From the NCBI RefSeq assembly GCF_000189635.1, contig NW_002476370.1, positions 124,001 to 188,000 on the forward strand: a stretch of DNA of 64,000 nt, given 5' to 3'. This document shows, piece by piece, positions 37,884 through 49,158 of this stretch; positions within the stretch are counted from its first letter, which is position 1, and every line of letters starts with the position of its first letter. A program made the position numbers and the translations under genes. The notes below the pieces were generated by a model. The model did no database searches and was not told the DNA's origin. It saw nothing but the letters and a program-made list of their open reading frames with translations. This DNA is from Tetrahymena thermophila SB210 (lineage: Eukaryota; Ciliophora; Oligohymenophorea; Hymenostomatida; Tetrahymenidae).

Positions 37884-40800
37884 TCAATTATTGTATTTAT
37901 CATTATTATTATTATTATTATTATTAACATCATTATCGAAAAAATTTAATGTATCAAATTAAGAAATATATAAATCATTTTATTATTATTATAATTGTCC
38001 ATTGTTATAATTTTGATTCGTAGTTCTATCCCAGTACGAATTCACTTGATTCTAATAAATTTCATTGTTGTTATAGTTATAAGGAGTGCTGTAAATATAT
38101 TACATATGGGGGAAATCATTGTCGGGGTTATAATAAACTTCTTATTTTTATTCTTCTTCCTCTTCTTCCTCCATTTATTATGGAACCTAATTGTTCTACC
38201 CATTTTCTTAGATTTACTATTGTTCCTCGTGTTGTTCATCGATTCCTTATTCGTCGGGGAATTATAGTTCATAGATCCAATGTTATTGTTGGGCATCAGG
38301 AACCATATTTGGTAAAGGCACAGCCCTAAAGTTATTATCGTACGCTTATTAGTAATTTTAAGGGAAATACATCTAGTAAATCCATGCTTGTTATTAATTT
38401 CCAGGAACCATGTTTATTTCATTGAATCCGCAAACCGCATTTATATTCTACTATTGTTATTAGTTGTTCGGTTATTCAACTTAATTAATGTTTGGCTGAT
38501 TATCCTGAGCATTCTCTATTTATACCTACTACATAGGTAAATTTTCTAATAATTATCCTTATTATGATTAAATTTGATCGCTTACATTTAGATCGTTATC
38601 AATTACAGGCATTTAAGAATTCATTTTTTTTGTTTTTCTTTTTCTGTCTTTCTTAATGGCTTTTATTTTTGGAGGAGCTTACTAATTCCTAGAACCTTCG
38701 CTAAGTTATTATTATTAATTTTATATACTTTAATTTTTTCTTTATTAATCTTCAAATTCGATTCCCAAATATTCTTTTGGGCCGTAAAATTTCATTCTTT
38801 AAATAAAAGTTTTATTTATATTCTCTAAATCTCCGAAATTTTTTATTCTAGAAATCCATATATTTATAATGTCTTGTTTTATGCTAATTTTATATATATT
38901 TTATTCATTTATAAAATCTATATTTATGCTATTTTAAATTGTATATTTCATTTTTTTCTAAATTTATTAAATACTTTTCAGCAATTCACATTTTTGTTTA
39001 TTATTTTTATTTAGTTAAGGATACTTAGAAATAGAAATTTTATTCCCATCCATCATAACAATTTTTTCGAGCAGACTTTTATTGATGAGAGAAAATAATT
39101 AAAGATTTCCACGTTTGTATTATTTGCATTATTAAATAAAACATTTTGCTTGTTCGTAAAGCATTAAATCTTAAATTTTTCTGCATTAATTGAATATTTC
39201 TAATTATTAATTTTCTTAGCTTCCCATCCCATAGAATTAAGTTTTAATTTAGATGTATTTACAAAAATTTTAAAGTAAATGTAATTGAGGTTCCAAAATG
39301 TTTCCGTGTATAGTTGTAAGAACGTTATTCCAAAATAAATTATAAAAAAGCCCGCCATAAGTAAAATTCAAGTTAGAAGGCAAAACTAACTATTGACCCT
39401 TTTTGATATTTTCGATTATTTCTTTTTGCTTAAATTAAATTCCAAAAATGTCATCTCTCATGTATAATCGGGAGACTTTTCTAGAATTTCCTTTTTTTTC
39501 ATTTTTAAGATTTTACCTTTGCTCGTATAAGTAAAATTTTTACATTAAAATCATGTTATATTTATAATTTTTTATAAGTCTTTTTTTTTGATTTTGGCTT
39601 ATGTTTTCTGGTTAAACGCTATCTTCATCTTCCTCACCAATTCTTATGTATGGGATGATTACAGGAAGTATTTGAGTTTTTTCATCATGATTTGTTTCGA
39701 TGAAGATTCCCAAATTTTTTTATAGTCTTTTAAAAACTTCTAAAAAACTAAATTAAAGTTCCGGTCCCGAATTACTTATTTTTTCTTAGAATTTATTCAA
39801 AAAACCATCTTATTCTAAGTACTTTATATTTAAATGATGAATCGCGTTTCCTAAATGATATTGGAAATAAATTATCTCTTGTATTATGTATTTAAATTAT
39901 TCTTTTTTGTTAAGAGATATTTGTTCATATGAATATGTGTGTTAAAATATTATATTCATTCCTAATAAGAAATAATCAATTTGAGTTTCCATATTTATTT
40001 ATAAATCATTCTTACTTTATTATAAATTGTTTAAATATTGGAATAGCTATTCATTAGCTAACATTTCGTACTGAAGAATAAATTCTACTTTCTTTTAAGT
40101 ATTTTAATTATGAATGTAATTATGCATATTTTTAAATTATCTCTTCTTCAATTTTTCTTCTTATTCAGTTTCTTGTTAAGATTTTTGAGATCTTCTTCCT
40201 GAATTTATTAATTCTTATATTTGTTATAATTTTTACGAAAAATTGAATGCATATCCTATCAGAAATGCTATGGGATACATTTTTTTTTTAAATTTGCCAC
40301 CATGTTAAGTTTAATCACCATTATCAACAAAAATGGAATATACATGATAGAACATGTATTATAGGACAGACAGATCTTCTAATTTTATTCTTTTGGATTT
40401 ATCTCCAATATTTTCCAAAGAATCTATAATTTTTTAACCAATGTCAACGATTTCTCTGTCTAGACTCATCTGATTTAAAAATTTGTCATTAAGAATTTTA
40501 GAAATTTCTTTAAATTCCTTCTTCTGTTATTATTTATCAGCTATTTTCAAATAATCTATGAAAAAATTTTTAATTTTTTTAAATTCATTAGTGGGTTATC
40601 TTTAATTTGCGTAATCGAAATTCTAAATTATTTTCCCGAAAACTTCTTCTTTTGCTAAAATATCTCTTTGGAAGAAGGATTTAAAATGATTCTAAAAATT
40701 ATCTGCACAATTATAATAAACTTTAGACATGCATGAATTGTCAGCCAAGAATTTTATGATTTCTTCATGACTAAAATTCTTATCTTACCTTTTTTACTCT

Positions 40801-41051
40801 TTATGAAATTATACTAAATATGATTCTTATTTTTTAATTTTTTACAGAGATTAGAAAAATTAATTTATTTAATTTTTCTAAGAATAAAGTTCATCAGTGC
40901 CGTTATCTCCTATTTGTTCGAAATGATGATCTTCGAGTTATTACGATGTTAAGAAATCATCTTCTAATTAGTCTCTCTATTAGTTTAGAATCTCCATGAT
41001 TTTTTTATCTTGATCATAGAGAGTATAGTTTTACAGATTTTCTTATTCCAT
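37884..41051 (-). CDS. Gln/Asn-rich tandem family, copy B
   Basis: Intronless, 1,055 aa. Start MEQENLQNYTLYDQDKKIME; a TGA lies in frame just upstream, fixing this ATG. The N-terminal about 780 residues are charged, helical and moderately conserved with A and C: IKLEDLSVLQYMFYHVYS, FLIGYAFNFSQKLQQIQEL, VIIPYIRIGE, LPSNLNFTYGGLFYNLFW, NVLTTIHGN and KFYGPKEYLGIEFE. A basic cluster (KIKAIKKDRKRKTKK) may be a nuclear localisation signal. The last about 200 residues are Gln/Asn-rich and contain MVPGNQQQAWIYQMYFPQ and similar blocks, ending YISQFDTLNFFDNDVNNNN... before TGA. No recognised domain, signal or TM segment. Most Gln codons are TAA/TAG. Function unknown; tandem expansion suggests a lineage-specific family. 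Confidence 0.75.
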
Positions 41052-41327
41052 TTCTAATAGTTTTCTTAAATCTATTTTTACTGTTCCTATCCAGACCTAT
41101 CACTATTGCTTTAATCTATATGATTATAATTACTATATTTTTTCACAATAATATTTTTTCAATTTTTATATTAACCATTTTTCAAAAATAAAAATATAAT
41201 TTTTATTTTTTGTTTTGTTTTAGTTTTTATTTTTTTTTTAATGTTTGTTTTTTTTTATTTGTTTTTTTTTTATTTTTCAGATTATATATTTCGATTGTTT
41301 GGTTGTAAGAAAGCATTTCAGAATCCA
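41052..41327. repeat. Conserved spacer between copies B and C
   Basis: 276 bp. The part 41160-41290 matches the A/B spacer closely, including the ttttgttttgttttag word and T-runs. It carries 5' leader sequence of copy B, where a stretch equivalent to the first codons of copy A (AAAAAATATTATTGTGAA) is followed by an in-frame TGA. Confidence 0.75.
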
Positions 41328-44300
41328 TCAATTGTTGTATTTATTATCGTCATCGAAAAAATTGAGTGGATCGAATTCGAATTAAGATATACATAGATTA
41401 TTTTATTATTATTATTAATATTATAAATCATTATTATAATTTGTAGTCCTGTCTTGATACAAGGTCAATGCTTGGTTTTGATAATTATTTTCAAAATTAT
41501 TGGGAGTACCATAAATAAATTATGTATTTAAATCGGAGTTGAAGTTATAATATTAGAATTCATGTTTTTCTTCTTCTTCATATTATTCTTCTTCCATTTG
41601 AAGAGCCTAATTATTGTTCTATTCGGATTATTAAATTTACTGGAATTATATTTGTTATGGTTCCTCATGTTGGTAGTCCATTTCTTAATCTTAGAGCGCA
41701 GATCTACTAAACTTTTCCTATTACTACTACTAAAATTCGATATTTTAAGAGAAATATATCTCATAAACCCATCTTTGTTATTCTCTATTAGGGGCAATAT
41801 CTAAGGTCATATATCCAAAATTTGTATTTAATAAATTTTATGGTTATTATTATTAATTCTGTTATTATTATTGTGGCTAAGGGATAACATTTGCGTTAGA
41901 TTAAATTTAGATTTCCTATTATTCGACATTATTATTTTAATTCATAACATTGATCTAACTATTGTTAACAGAATTTTTATTTTTCGTATTTGGTCTCTTG
42001 TATGTTTTTTTAGCTTTCTTAATTTTTTTGTTTATGGGAATAGAATTAGAATTTTAATCTCCAGGTATTTCATCATCATCATCTTGGTTTTCTTAATCAT
42101 TTTTAGGATTTAATTCTTCTTCTTATTAATTTTTTTTAATATATTCCTCTCTTTATTTCTTCTCTAATTCTAATCCCAAATATTATTATGGACCGTAAAA
42201 TTCTATAAATTAAAAGAGTTAACAGTTTAATTAATTTAAATCTCTTGTTTGATATTTCTTGATCACATAATTCTATATAAATAACATACTTTATGCGAAC
42301 TTAATTTCATATTATTAATTTTAAATATTTATTTATATTTATATATCATTTTGAAAAACTGAATTCATTCTCTTCTAAATATTTTGAATGTGCCTAAATA
42401 AGTGTTAACAGTGTTATACGTAAGGTTGATTCTTGAATTGAGCTTGGTTTCTATTAATTATTTCATATCTTTTGAGTAGACATTTTATAATAAGAGAAAA
42501 TATCTGTACATCTCCACATTTGCTTACTTTACATTAGTAGATAAAAAACTTTGCTTTTTCATAAAGCATAATATTTTATAATTTTCTAAGTTAATTATAT
42601 TATTCTTCATTTGAATCACCGCCCATATTAAGTTATTGTTGTTATTATTTATTTTTAATTGCTTTGCAGAAATTTTAAACCAAATAAATTTACGGTTCTA
42701 ACATATATCCATGTATAGTAGTTAATATATTTTTCCAAAATATATTAAAAAAGTGTCCTCCATAGGTAAAATTTAAATTAGTAGGCAATACTAATTATTT
42801 TCCCTTTTCTATATTGTCCATAATGTCTTTAAATTTATACTAGACACCAAAAATGTTATTCCTCATATTTAATTGTTTGTTTTAAAGAACTGACTCTTCT
42901 ATGTAAATTTTTTATATCCTAATCATGTTGAATTTTTGATATTTTTCCAAATTATCTGATTTTTGATCTTAATCTATATTTTGGCTTTAATTTTAATGAT
43001 TTGGTGTATAATCAAAATCTTCACCTTATTCGCCTATTCTTAAATAAGGAACCACGACGGGTAATAATTTTTTTTTTCCATTTCTTTATTTGATTATCTC
43101 AACAAAAACTCCCATTTTCATTTATTAGTTTTTAAAAAATTTTGAAAAATTAGAAGTTTTTTTACATTTTAAATTCTAAGCATCTGTTTAAAATCTATTC
43201 ATAAAACCGTCTTACTCTAAATATTTCGTATTTAGATAATGGATTGCGTTTGCTAAATAGTATTGTAAGTAAATTAATTCCTATAATATAGGTTTCAACT
43301 AGAAATCTTTGTTCTCTTCTGTTCTCATCTAATTCAATCCGTCATACTATTATTAAATCAAATTTAATCCTAGCAAGTAGTAGTCTATTTGCTTTTTTAT
43401 CTCAAAATTTACGTTATTTTATTGATCATCTTATCGCATTTAGTTTATATGTTGAAATAGTTATTCGTTCGCCATCATTTCATATTAGAGAATATTCTAC
43501 ACTCCGGTGAGATTATTTTAATTTTCATTGACGAATTTGCTCATATATTTAAAATAGCTATGTTTCAAATCTTATTCTTATTGAGATTATTCTTATTATA
43601 ATGATCCAGATCCAATTTCAGCATTCATTAGATCTTCAATTTGTTAGCGCTTTTGCGAAAATTAGAAAGCATAACCTAATAAGAATGTTATATAATACAT
43701 CCACTTGTTATTGCAAAACGTCTTATCTGAATATTTTTTCGCAAATCTAGATTAATACAATAAAATAGAATATGAATTATAAAACATATACTGAAGAAGA
43801 ACTAGATCTTCTAGTTTTACTCTCTTTTACTCATTTCTGATATCTTGTAATGAATCTAATATTTTTTGTCCAATATCTACAACCTCATAGTCTAATTTCA
43901 TCTCTTCTAAAAATTTTTTATTGTATTTTTCTGAAATTTTTTCAAATTCTTTCAATTATTTTCTTTTACTTCTTTTATTATTTTTTATTCCTAAATGATT
44001 CATAAAAATATTCTTTAATTCTTAAAATTCTTCTCTTTCATCCGTACTCACGTTGTAAATGCTTTTGTTTTTATAGTCTAAATTTTAAATTATTCTCCCA
44101 AAAATTTTTTATTCTGTTAAATTTTCTATATCAAAATGAGATTATATTTATTTCTTTTCTTTAGCTATAGTATTCTATGGAATTGAAATCTTAAAGCCAC
44201 TCAAGAAATCTACAATTTCTTCATGATTGTAAATTTTTTTATCATTTTTTTATTTTTTATGAAACTATAATAATATTGATTCTTATCTAAGTAAATCATA

Positions 44301-44477
44301 TTTATTATTTTTCATATCTTACGACTCTTTAAAAAATTTTCCGAATTATTCTTTCACATTTTCAAATTCACCTATGACATTTTCTCCAATTTCTTATATG
44401 GAATATTGTTAAAGTTGTTCTAATGTTAAGAAACCATTTGACATATTTTGGTCTCCTTCTTTATTTAAAATCTCCAT
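41328..44477 (-). CDS. Gln/Asn-rich tandem family, copy C
   Basis: Intronless, 1,049 aa from ATG at 44477 (MEILNKEGDQNMSNGFLTLE) to TGA at 41328-41330. Blocks shared with copy B: VKLEDLVLLQYMFYNSYSI, FLLGYAFQFSQKRQQIEDLM, LPVVVPYLRIGEQGEDF, LVLPTNLNFTYGGHFFNIFW, NILTTIHGYMLEPQ, EFYGPQQYLGLELE. A basic stretch PINKKIKKAKKTYKRP precedes the Gln/Asn-rich tail, which ends CISQFEFDPLNFFDDDNKYNN. An upstream ATG (44525 region, MDQNNPQSQTLSEQIY) is homologous to the start of copy B but out of frame with this ORF, so the N-terminus is about 16 residues shorter than in B unless a frameshift is corrected. No domain recognised. Confidence 0.75.
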
Positions 44478-44786
44478 GATAAATCTATTCTGAAAGAGTT
44501 TAAGATTGAGGATTATTCTAATCCATGTTAATTATTATATTTCCGACTTATTTTTCCTTCTTTTTCTTCTTAATTCTCTGTTCTTTCTTACTACTTATTT
44601 ACTTTATTTTCATATAATTATTGTATTTTTTCACATTGATAATTTTTCAATTTTTTAAATTAAATTAAAATAATTTAAAATAAAAATAAAATCAATAAAA
44701 AAAATCAATCATTCAATAATAAAAATATAAACATTATTCTTCATTAATATTCTATTTTATAAATGTTATAAATTTGTTTTAAAAAG
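44478..44786. other. Junction between gene cluster and LRR array 1
   Basis: Contains the upstream leader of copy C and, from about 44720, weak similarity to the 3' half of the LRR intron (ttcttcattaatattctatttt...gttttaaaaag). This appears to be the right border of the inverted cluster. Confidence 0.5.
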
Positions 44787-45724
44787 CTAGTCTAAAAAAA
44801 TTGATCGCCAGACCTCACTTTTCCTCTTATATTGAAGGTGCATCAGGCTTGGGTTCTGCTTTAGCAAATTGCATTAATCTCTCAAATTTGACACTTGACC
44901 TTGGGTAAAAACAGTTTATTTGTTTTGGATTGTGATATTTTTAATTATAAAAACTAATTTAAAACAACAAAGCTCTTTTTTATTTTTCTTTTTATTGTGC
45001 TTGCTTTTTTGTTCTTTCTTTCTTTCTTTGTCAATTTAGCTCATCATTTTATTTTCAAATTTTGCTTTTATTATTAATTAATTAATTAATCTTATTATTT
45101 CATATTTTTTCTTCATTTTTTGATTCTAATTAACTATTTAATGATATATTTTTTCTTCAATATTTAAAAAGTTAAAATTAAATTGGTGCAATGGGTGCAT
45201 CAGGCTTAGGTTCTGCTTTAGCAAATTGCATTAATCTCTCAAATTTGACACTTTACCTTTAGTAAAAACAGTTTATTTGTTTTGGATTGTGATATTTTTA
45301 ATTATAAAAACTAATTTAAAACAACAAAGCTCTTTTTTCTTTTTCTTTTTATTGTGCTTGCTTTTTTTGTTCTTTCTTTCTTTATTTGTTAATTTAGCTC
45401 ATCATTTTAATTTCAAATTTTGCTTTTATTATTAATTAATTATTCTTATTATTTCATATTTTTTCTTCATTTTTTCCTTCTAATTAACTATTTAATGATA
45501 TATTTTTTATTCAATATTTAAAAAGTGACAATTAAATTGGTGATGAAGGTGCAACAGGCTTAGGTTCTGCTTTAGCAAATTGCATTAATCTCTCTAATTT
45601 GGCACTTTACCTTTAGTAAAAACAGTTTATTTGTTTTGGATTGTGATATTTTTAATTATAAAAACTAATTTAAAACAACAAAGCTCTTTTTTCTTTTTCT
45701 TTTTATTGTGCTTGCTTTTTTTTT

Positions 45725-45820
<96 letters not shown>

Positions 45821-46162
45821 TGTTAATTTAGCTCATCATTTTATTTTCAAATTTTGCTTTTATTATTAATTAATTAATTAATTATTCTTATTATTTCATA
45901 TTATTTCTTCATTTTTTGATTCTAATTAACTATTTAATGATATATTTTTTCTTCAATATTTAAAAAGTGACAATTAAATTGGTGCAATGGGTGCATCAGG
46001 CTTAGGTTCTGCTTTAGCAAATTGCATTAATCTCTCAAATTTGACACTTTACTTTGGGTAAAAACAGTTTATTTGTTTTGGATTGTGATATTTTTAATTA
46101 TAAAAACTAATTTAAAACAACAAAACTCTTTTTTCTTTTTCTTTTTATTGTGCTTGCTTTTT

Positions 46163-46210
<48 letters not shown>

Positions 46211-47866
46211 TGTTAATTTAGCTCATCATTTTATTTTCAAATTTTGTTTTTATTATTAATTAATTAATCTTATTGTTTCATATTATTTCTTCATTTTTTC
46301 CTTCTAAATTAACTATTTAATGATATATTTTTTCTTCAATATTTAAAAAGTAGAAATTAAATTGGTGATGAAGGTGCAACAGGCTTAGGTTCTGCTTTAG
46401 CAAATTGCATTAATCTCTCAAATTTGACACTTTACCTTTAGTAAAAACAGTTTATTTGCTTTGGATTGTGATATTTTTAATTATAAAAACTAATTTAAAA
46501 CAACAAAGCTCTTTTTTCTTTTTCTTTTTATTGTGCTTGCTTTTTTTGTTCTTTCTTTCTTTGTTAATTTAGTTCATCGTTTTATTTTCAAATTTTACTT
46601 TTATTATTAATTAATTAATCTTATTATTTCATATTATTTCTTCATTTTTTGATTCTAATTAACTATTTAATGATATATTTTTTCTTCAATATTTAAAAAG
46701 TAGAAATTAAATTGGTGATAGAATAGAATAGAATAGAATAGAAATACTCGCACATAAATATGCACTCAGAATAACTCTTAAATTAACTATTTTATAATAT
46801 TTATTTATATTTTTATTTATTTTTATGCTTATTAAGTATACAAATTATTGAATTTTAGATTATTTATAGTGAGCAAGTATAGTTTAAAATGAATTTAAAC
46901 TATAAATCCTGCTTTATTCACATAATAAAATATAATATTTATTTAATTTGCCTTCTTTTTGTTCCAGACCACATTAGATATGGATTTCATTTGTTATTTT
47001 CAAATTTTACTTTTATTATTAATTAATTAATCTTATTATTTCATATTATTTCTTCATTTTTTGATTCTAATTAACTATTTAATGATATATTTTTTCTTCA
47101 ATATTTAAAAAGTGACAATTAAATTGGTGCAATTGGTGCATCAGGCTTAGGTTTTGCTTTAGCAAATTGCATTAATCTCTCAAATTTGACACTTGACCTT
47201 CGGTAAAAACAGTTTATTTGTTTAGGATTGTGATATTTTTAATTATAAAAACTAATATAAAACAACAAAGCTCTTTTTTCTTTTTCTTTTTATTGTGCTT
47301 GCTTTTTTTGTAATTTTTTTCTTTCTTTGTTAATTTAGCTCATCATTTTATTTTCAAATTTTGCCATTATTATTAATTAATTAATTTTATTATTTCTTCA
47401 TTTTTTCCTTCTAATTAACTATTTAATGATATATTTTTTCTTCAATATTTAAAAAGTAGAAATTAAATTAGTGAAGAAGGTGCATCAGGCTTAGGTTCTG
47501 CTTTAGCAAATTGCATTAATCTCTCAAATTTGACACTTTACCTTTAGTAAAAACAGTTTATTTGTTTTGGATTGTGATATTTTAAACAAAAAAAATGAAA
47601 ATAAAAAAAAAAAGCTCTTTGAATTTATTTGATAGCTTTTATTTATTTTATTTTTTTATCTTTTTTATTCAACTAATATTATTTTATTTATTAATTTAAA
47701 GAATAATTTTTAATTTAAAAGTTTATTCTATTTTGATATTTATTAATAATTTACACAAATTTATTATAAAAGTTAAAACTCAATGAATAAATCATAAATA
47801 TTCAAAGAAATAAGCAAGTGTCGTAAATCAAAAAAATTAGTTGTCTTTAAAATTTATTTCTAATGA
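44787..47866 (+). CDS. LRR protein gene 1, one LRR per exon (5' part broken)
   Basis: Exons: 44787-44904 (damaged, about 28 extra nt), 45172-45261, 45526-45615, 45968-46057, 46351-46440, 46701-? (broken), 47113-47202, 47457-47546 and terminal 47722-47866. Each intact internal exon is 90 nt and encodes one 30-residue LRR of the form xNQIGDEGATGLGSALANC then INLSNLTLYL. All introns are phase 2 with donors GTAAAAACAG and acceptors TTCAATATTTAAAAAG. The terminal exon fits the same acceptor and phase and reads ...SKCRKSKKLVVFKIYFQ before TGA. Repeat type is like the ribonuclease-inhibitor/Ran-GAP class, where C-x-NL-x-x-L forms the strand side. No start exon is contiguous; leader pieces lie at 33.0-33.6 kb. 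Because every internal exon keeps frame, splicing out the two damaged exons would leave an open product. Expression uncertain. Confidence 0.7.
45722..45822 (+). repeat. (TTTC)n microsatellite in LRR intron
   Basis: About 24 uninterrupted TTTC units within the intron after exon 45526-45615. The same position in other units carries 2 to 13 units (e.g. 46159-46211), so it is an expanding simple repeat inside a duplicated intron. Confidence 0.95.
46701..46990 (+). pseudogene. Interrupted LRR exon with foreign insert
   Basis: The exon starts normally (T AGA AAT TAA ATT GGT GAT) and then breaks at about 46720 into a (GAATA)n run and about 250 bp unrelated to the repeat. Homology resumes near 46988 in the middle of the intron (ttattttcaaattttacttt). 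The rest of the LRR exon and the first half of the intron are missing, so this is a replacement. The LRR type alternation also fails exactly here. Confidence 0.8.
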
Positions 47867-49158
47867 TAAACAACTGTTGAAGAAAGGATGAATAAATATA
47901 AAATGTTTGAATAATATTATATATTTTATTATATAATATTTTGAAAAAAATTTAAACCTAAAATATAAATATAAATAGATTTTATTATTGATTTTATATT
48001 TATAAATATCATTCATATTTTTGTAAGTAAATAAATTATTTATAAAAATAAAAAATGAAATGCTCTTAAGCTAACTCTCGTTTCTCCAAAAACGATCAAA
48101 CAATTTGAAACTTTAAGTGTTATATTACATCTTATTAAATTATATAAATACCAAACTTTATATGCCAGTTATATTTTAATCTTAAATATTATGCATCATT
48201 CATATTTTTATCCTTTTTTTATTTATCTTGAATAATTAAATGCCATGATTTAAATAAAACCTCAGGGAGAAATCAAGTATAACTTTTTATTTTAGCTTTT
48301 TTGTTTATAATGTTTATTTTTGTTTTTTTTTTCTCAAATTTTTAATTTATCTTATTATAAAATAATTGTTTTTTAAATTATCATTTATTCATTCAGATAA
48401 TACAAATTTGATTTTTTTATTCAATAATATTTAGAGTAAATTAATCAATTTAAAAGTCGTTAATGCTGAATTTGGTTTTTAAAAGCTTATTTCATATCAA
48501 GAATTTATATAATTTTTTTTTAATGTGGTATTATAAATTTTAAAATCTTATCTTATTTTATATAAAAAAATGTTCTCTAAATATTCTAGAAAAATTATCA
48601 ATTTTTTAAATTTTATTACTTTTAATCTTCTTTTTGGGTCTAATTCTTACAATTAATAGATAAAATTATCTTATTAATATAATTCTTTTAATTCTTCTTA
48701 TTCTATATCAATAGATTTTTTTAACTAATTTTATTTACCATAACAAAATTTTTCATTCCTTTAATCACAATTTCATTACCTTTTACAAAAAAAGCTTCAT
48801 TTTATATTAAAATTATAATTTTTATTTTATTAACATGTATTTAAAACTCAACAAAAATTAAAATTAACATCATAGCATATTTTATACAATATATGATTTT
48901 TTAACTTTTTTGGACAACATATAATGGTTAACAGCATGATTTAATCAAAAAAATAGACAAAATATTTTCTGTTTTTTAGAAATAAAACAAATTAGCAAAA
49001 AAAAAATAATTTTACTGGGTAATCTTAAAGTATTAATTGATTCAAATACATTTTTACAAGAAGCTTAAAATAAAAATAAAACATTAAGCAATATTTATAG
49101 AGTTTAAGATTTTATGGCTATTTAAACTTATTGATTAATTAATAAATTGATTAAAAAT
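47867..49158. other. Intergenic, AT-rich
   Basis: 3' flank of LRR gene 1 and of MFS paralog 4 (convergent). No supported frame, repeat or RNA gene noted. Confidence 0.55.

Larger units (their letters stand above)
34317..44477 (-). repeat. Three-copy tandem gene duplication (about 3.4 kb unit)
   Basis: Copies A, B and C lie head to tail on the minus strand with conserved spacers; end-to-end distances are 3.57 and 3.44 kb. B and C are closest to each other; A is the most diverged and carries the frameshift. Confidence 0.85.
44787..47721 (+). repeat. Tandem exon+intron repeat, array 1 (8 units, 344-442 bp)
   Basis: Exon starts are spaced 354, 442, 383, 350, 412 and 344 bp. Introns are close to identical between units (e.g. 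ggattgtgatatttttaatt, ctttttattgtgcttgcttt, tgattctaattaactattta); most length variation comes from the intronic TTTC run. Exon types alternate GDEGA(T/S) and GA(M/I)GAS, so the basic duplicated block is a two-exon dimer. Confidence 0.88.

Noticed and set aside
37995..38296. Hydrophobic plus-strand and Asn/Lys-rich minus-strand ORFs
   Set aside because: Shadows of the Gln/Asn-rich tail of copy B, whose frame is open for 1,055 codons. The same applies to 41528-41804 for copy C and 34394-34823 for copy A.
45631..45831. Plus-strand ORF with SFFL repeats
   Set aside because: It is a translation of an LRR intron and its TTTC microsatellite.
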